From: Chara braunii
Taxonomy: Eukaryota; Streptophyta; Charophyceae; Charales; Characeae
Length of the DNA stretch: 27,390 nt
Direction of reading: 5' to 3'
Assembly (NCBI GenBank): GCA_003427395.1
Contig: BFEA01000235.1
Span: forward strand, 421,740-449,129
This document shows positions 27,313-27,390 of the stretch, piece by piece; position 1 is the stretch's first letter; every line of letters starts with the position of its first letter. The notes under the pieces were generated by a model, which was not told the DNA's origin, did not search any database, and saw nothing but the letters and a program-made list of their open reading frames with translations. A program made the translations under genes and the position numbers.

Positions 27313-27390
<78 letters not shown>
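27312..27390 (+). repeat. (CA)n microsatellite at window edge
   Basis: A CA run continues to the last base of the window. Confidence 0.95.

Overview
This is a eukaryotic nuclear window, most likely from a streptophyte: a land plant or a charophyte-type alga with a large, repeat-rich genome. Three things suggest this. Spliceosomal exons with GT-AG introns are visible. One gene has the plant-type fusion of a riboflavin-pathway reductase with a NADAR (COG3236) domain. A U6 snRNA copy is of the plant sequence type. Very long CT/GA, TG and CA microsatellites, assembly Ns and many transposon relics complete the picture. The species cannot be named from the sequence.

The one recognisable gene lies on the minus strand, from about 25771 down to 14502. 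I could place seven exons (25771-25646, 24442-24288, 21199-21041, 20388-20269, 17614-17351, 15911-15786, 14780-14502). Each junction is GT-AG, and together they give one open frame of about 409 codons plus a stop. It encodes the C-terminal part of a RibD-type pyrimidine reductase (plant PYRR) fused to a NADAR N-glycosidase domain. The N-terminal part lies beyond the right edge. The stop codon is only 17 bases from a 575-N gap.

The six introns (0.65 to 3.1 kb) are loaded with small mobile elements. They hold a tRNA-derived SINE with perfect 15-bp target duplications, a 105-bp Stowaway-like MITE, a retroposed U6 snRNA with target duplications and an A-rich tail, foldback elements, and tandem duplications of 130, 156 and 39 bp. 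An exact Tn5 mosaic-end sequence (a sequencing-library relic) sits in the intron between exons 5 and 6.

The left half (1-13.9 kb) has no gene I can recognise. It holds a foldback element (763-1222), (TC)n and (GA)n arrays, a 102-bp duplication, a higher-order tandem array (7561-8174), and next to it a 3' LINE remnant with a zf-RVT zinc knuckle, a frameshift and an A-rich tail (about 8167-9604). Beyond that lie a 392-bp TIR element with a duplicated right end (9881-10272), a second SINE copy and a diverged MITE (11.3-12.0 kb). The right end (25.8-27.4 kb) holds another SINE/MITE pair and a (CA)n array.

The SINE, MITE and U6 copies fit parasitism of LINE and DNA-transposon machinery. The gene itself belongs to riboflavin (FMN/FAD) biosynthesis and intermediate clean-up.
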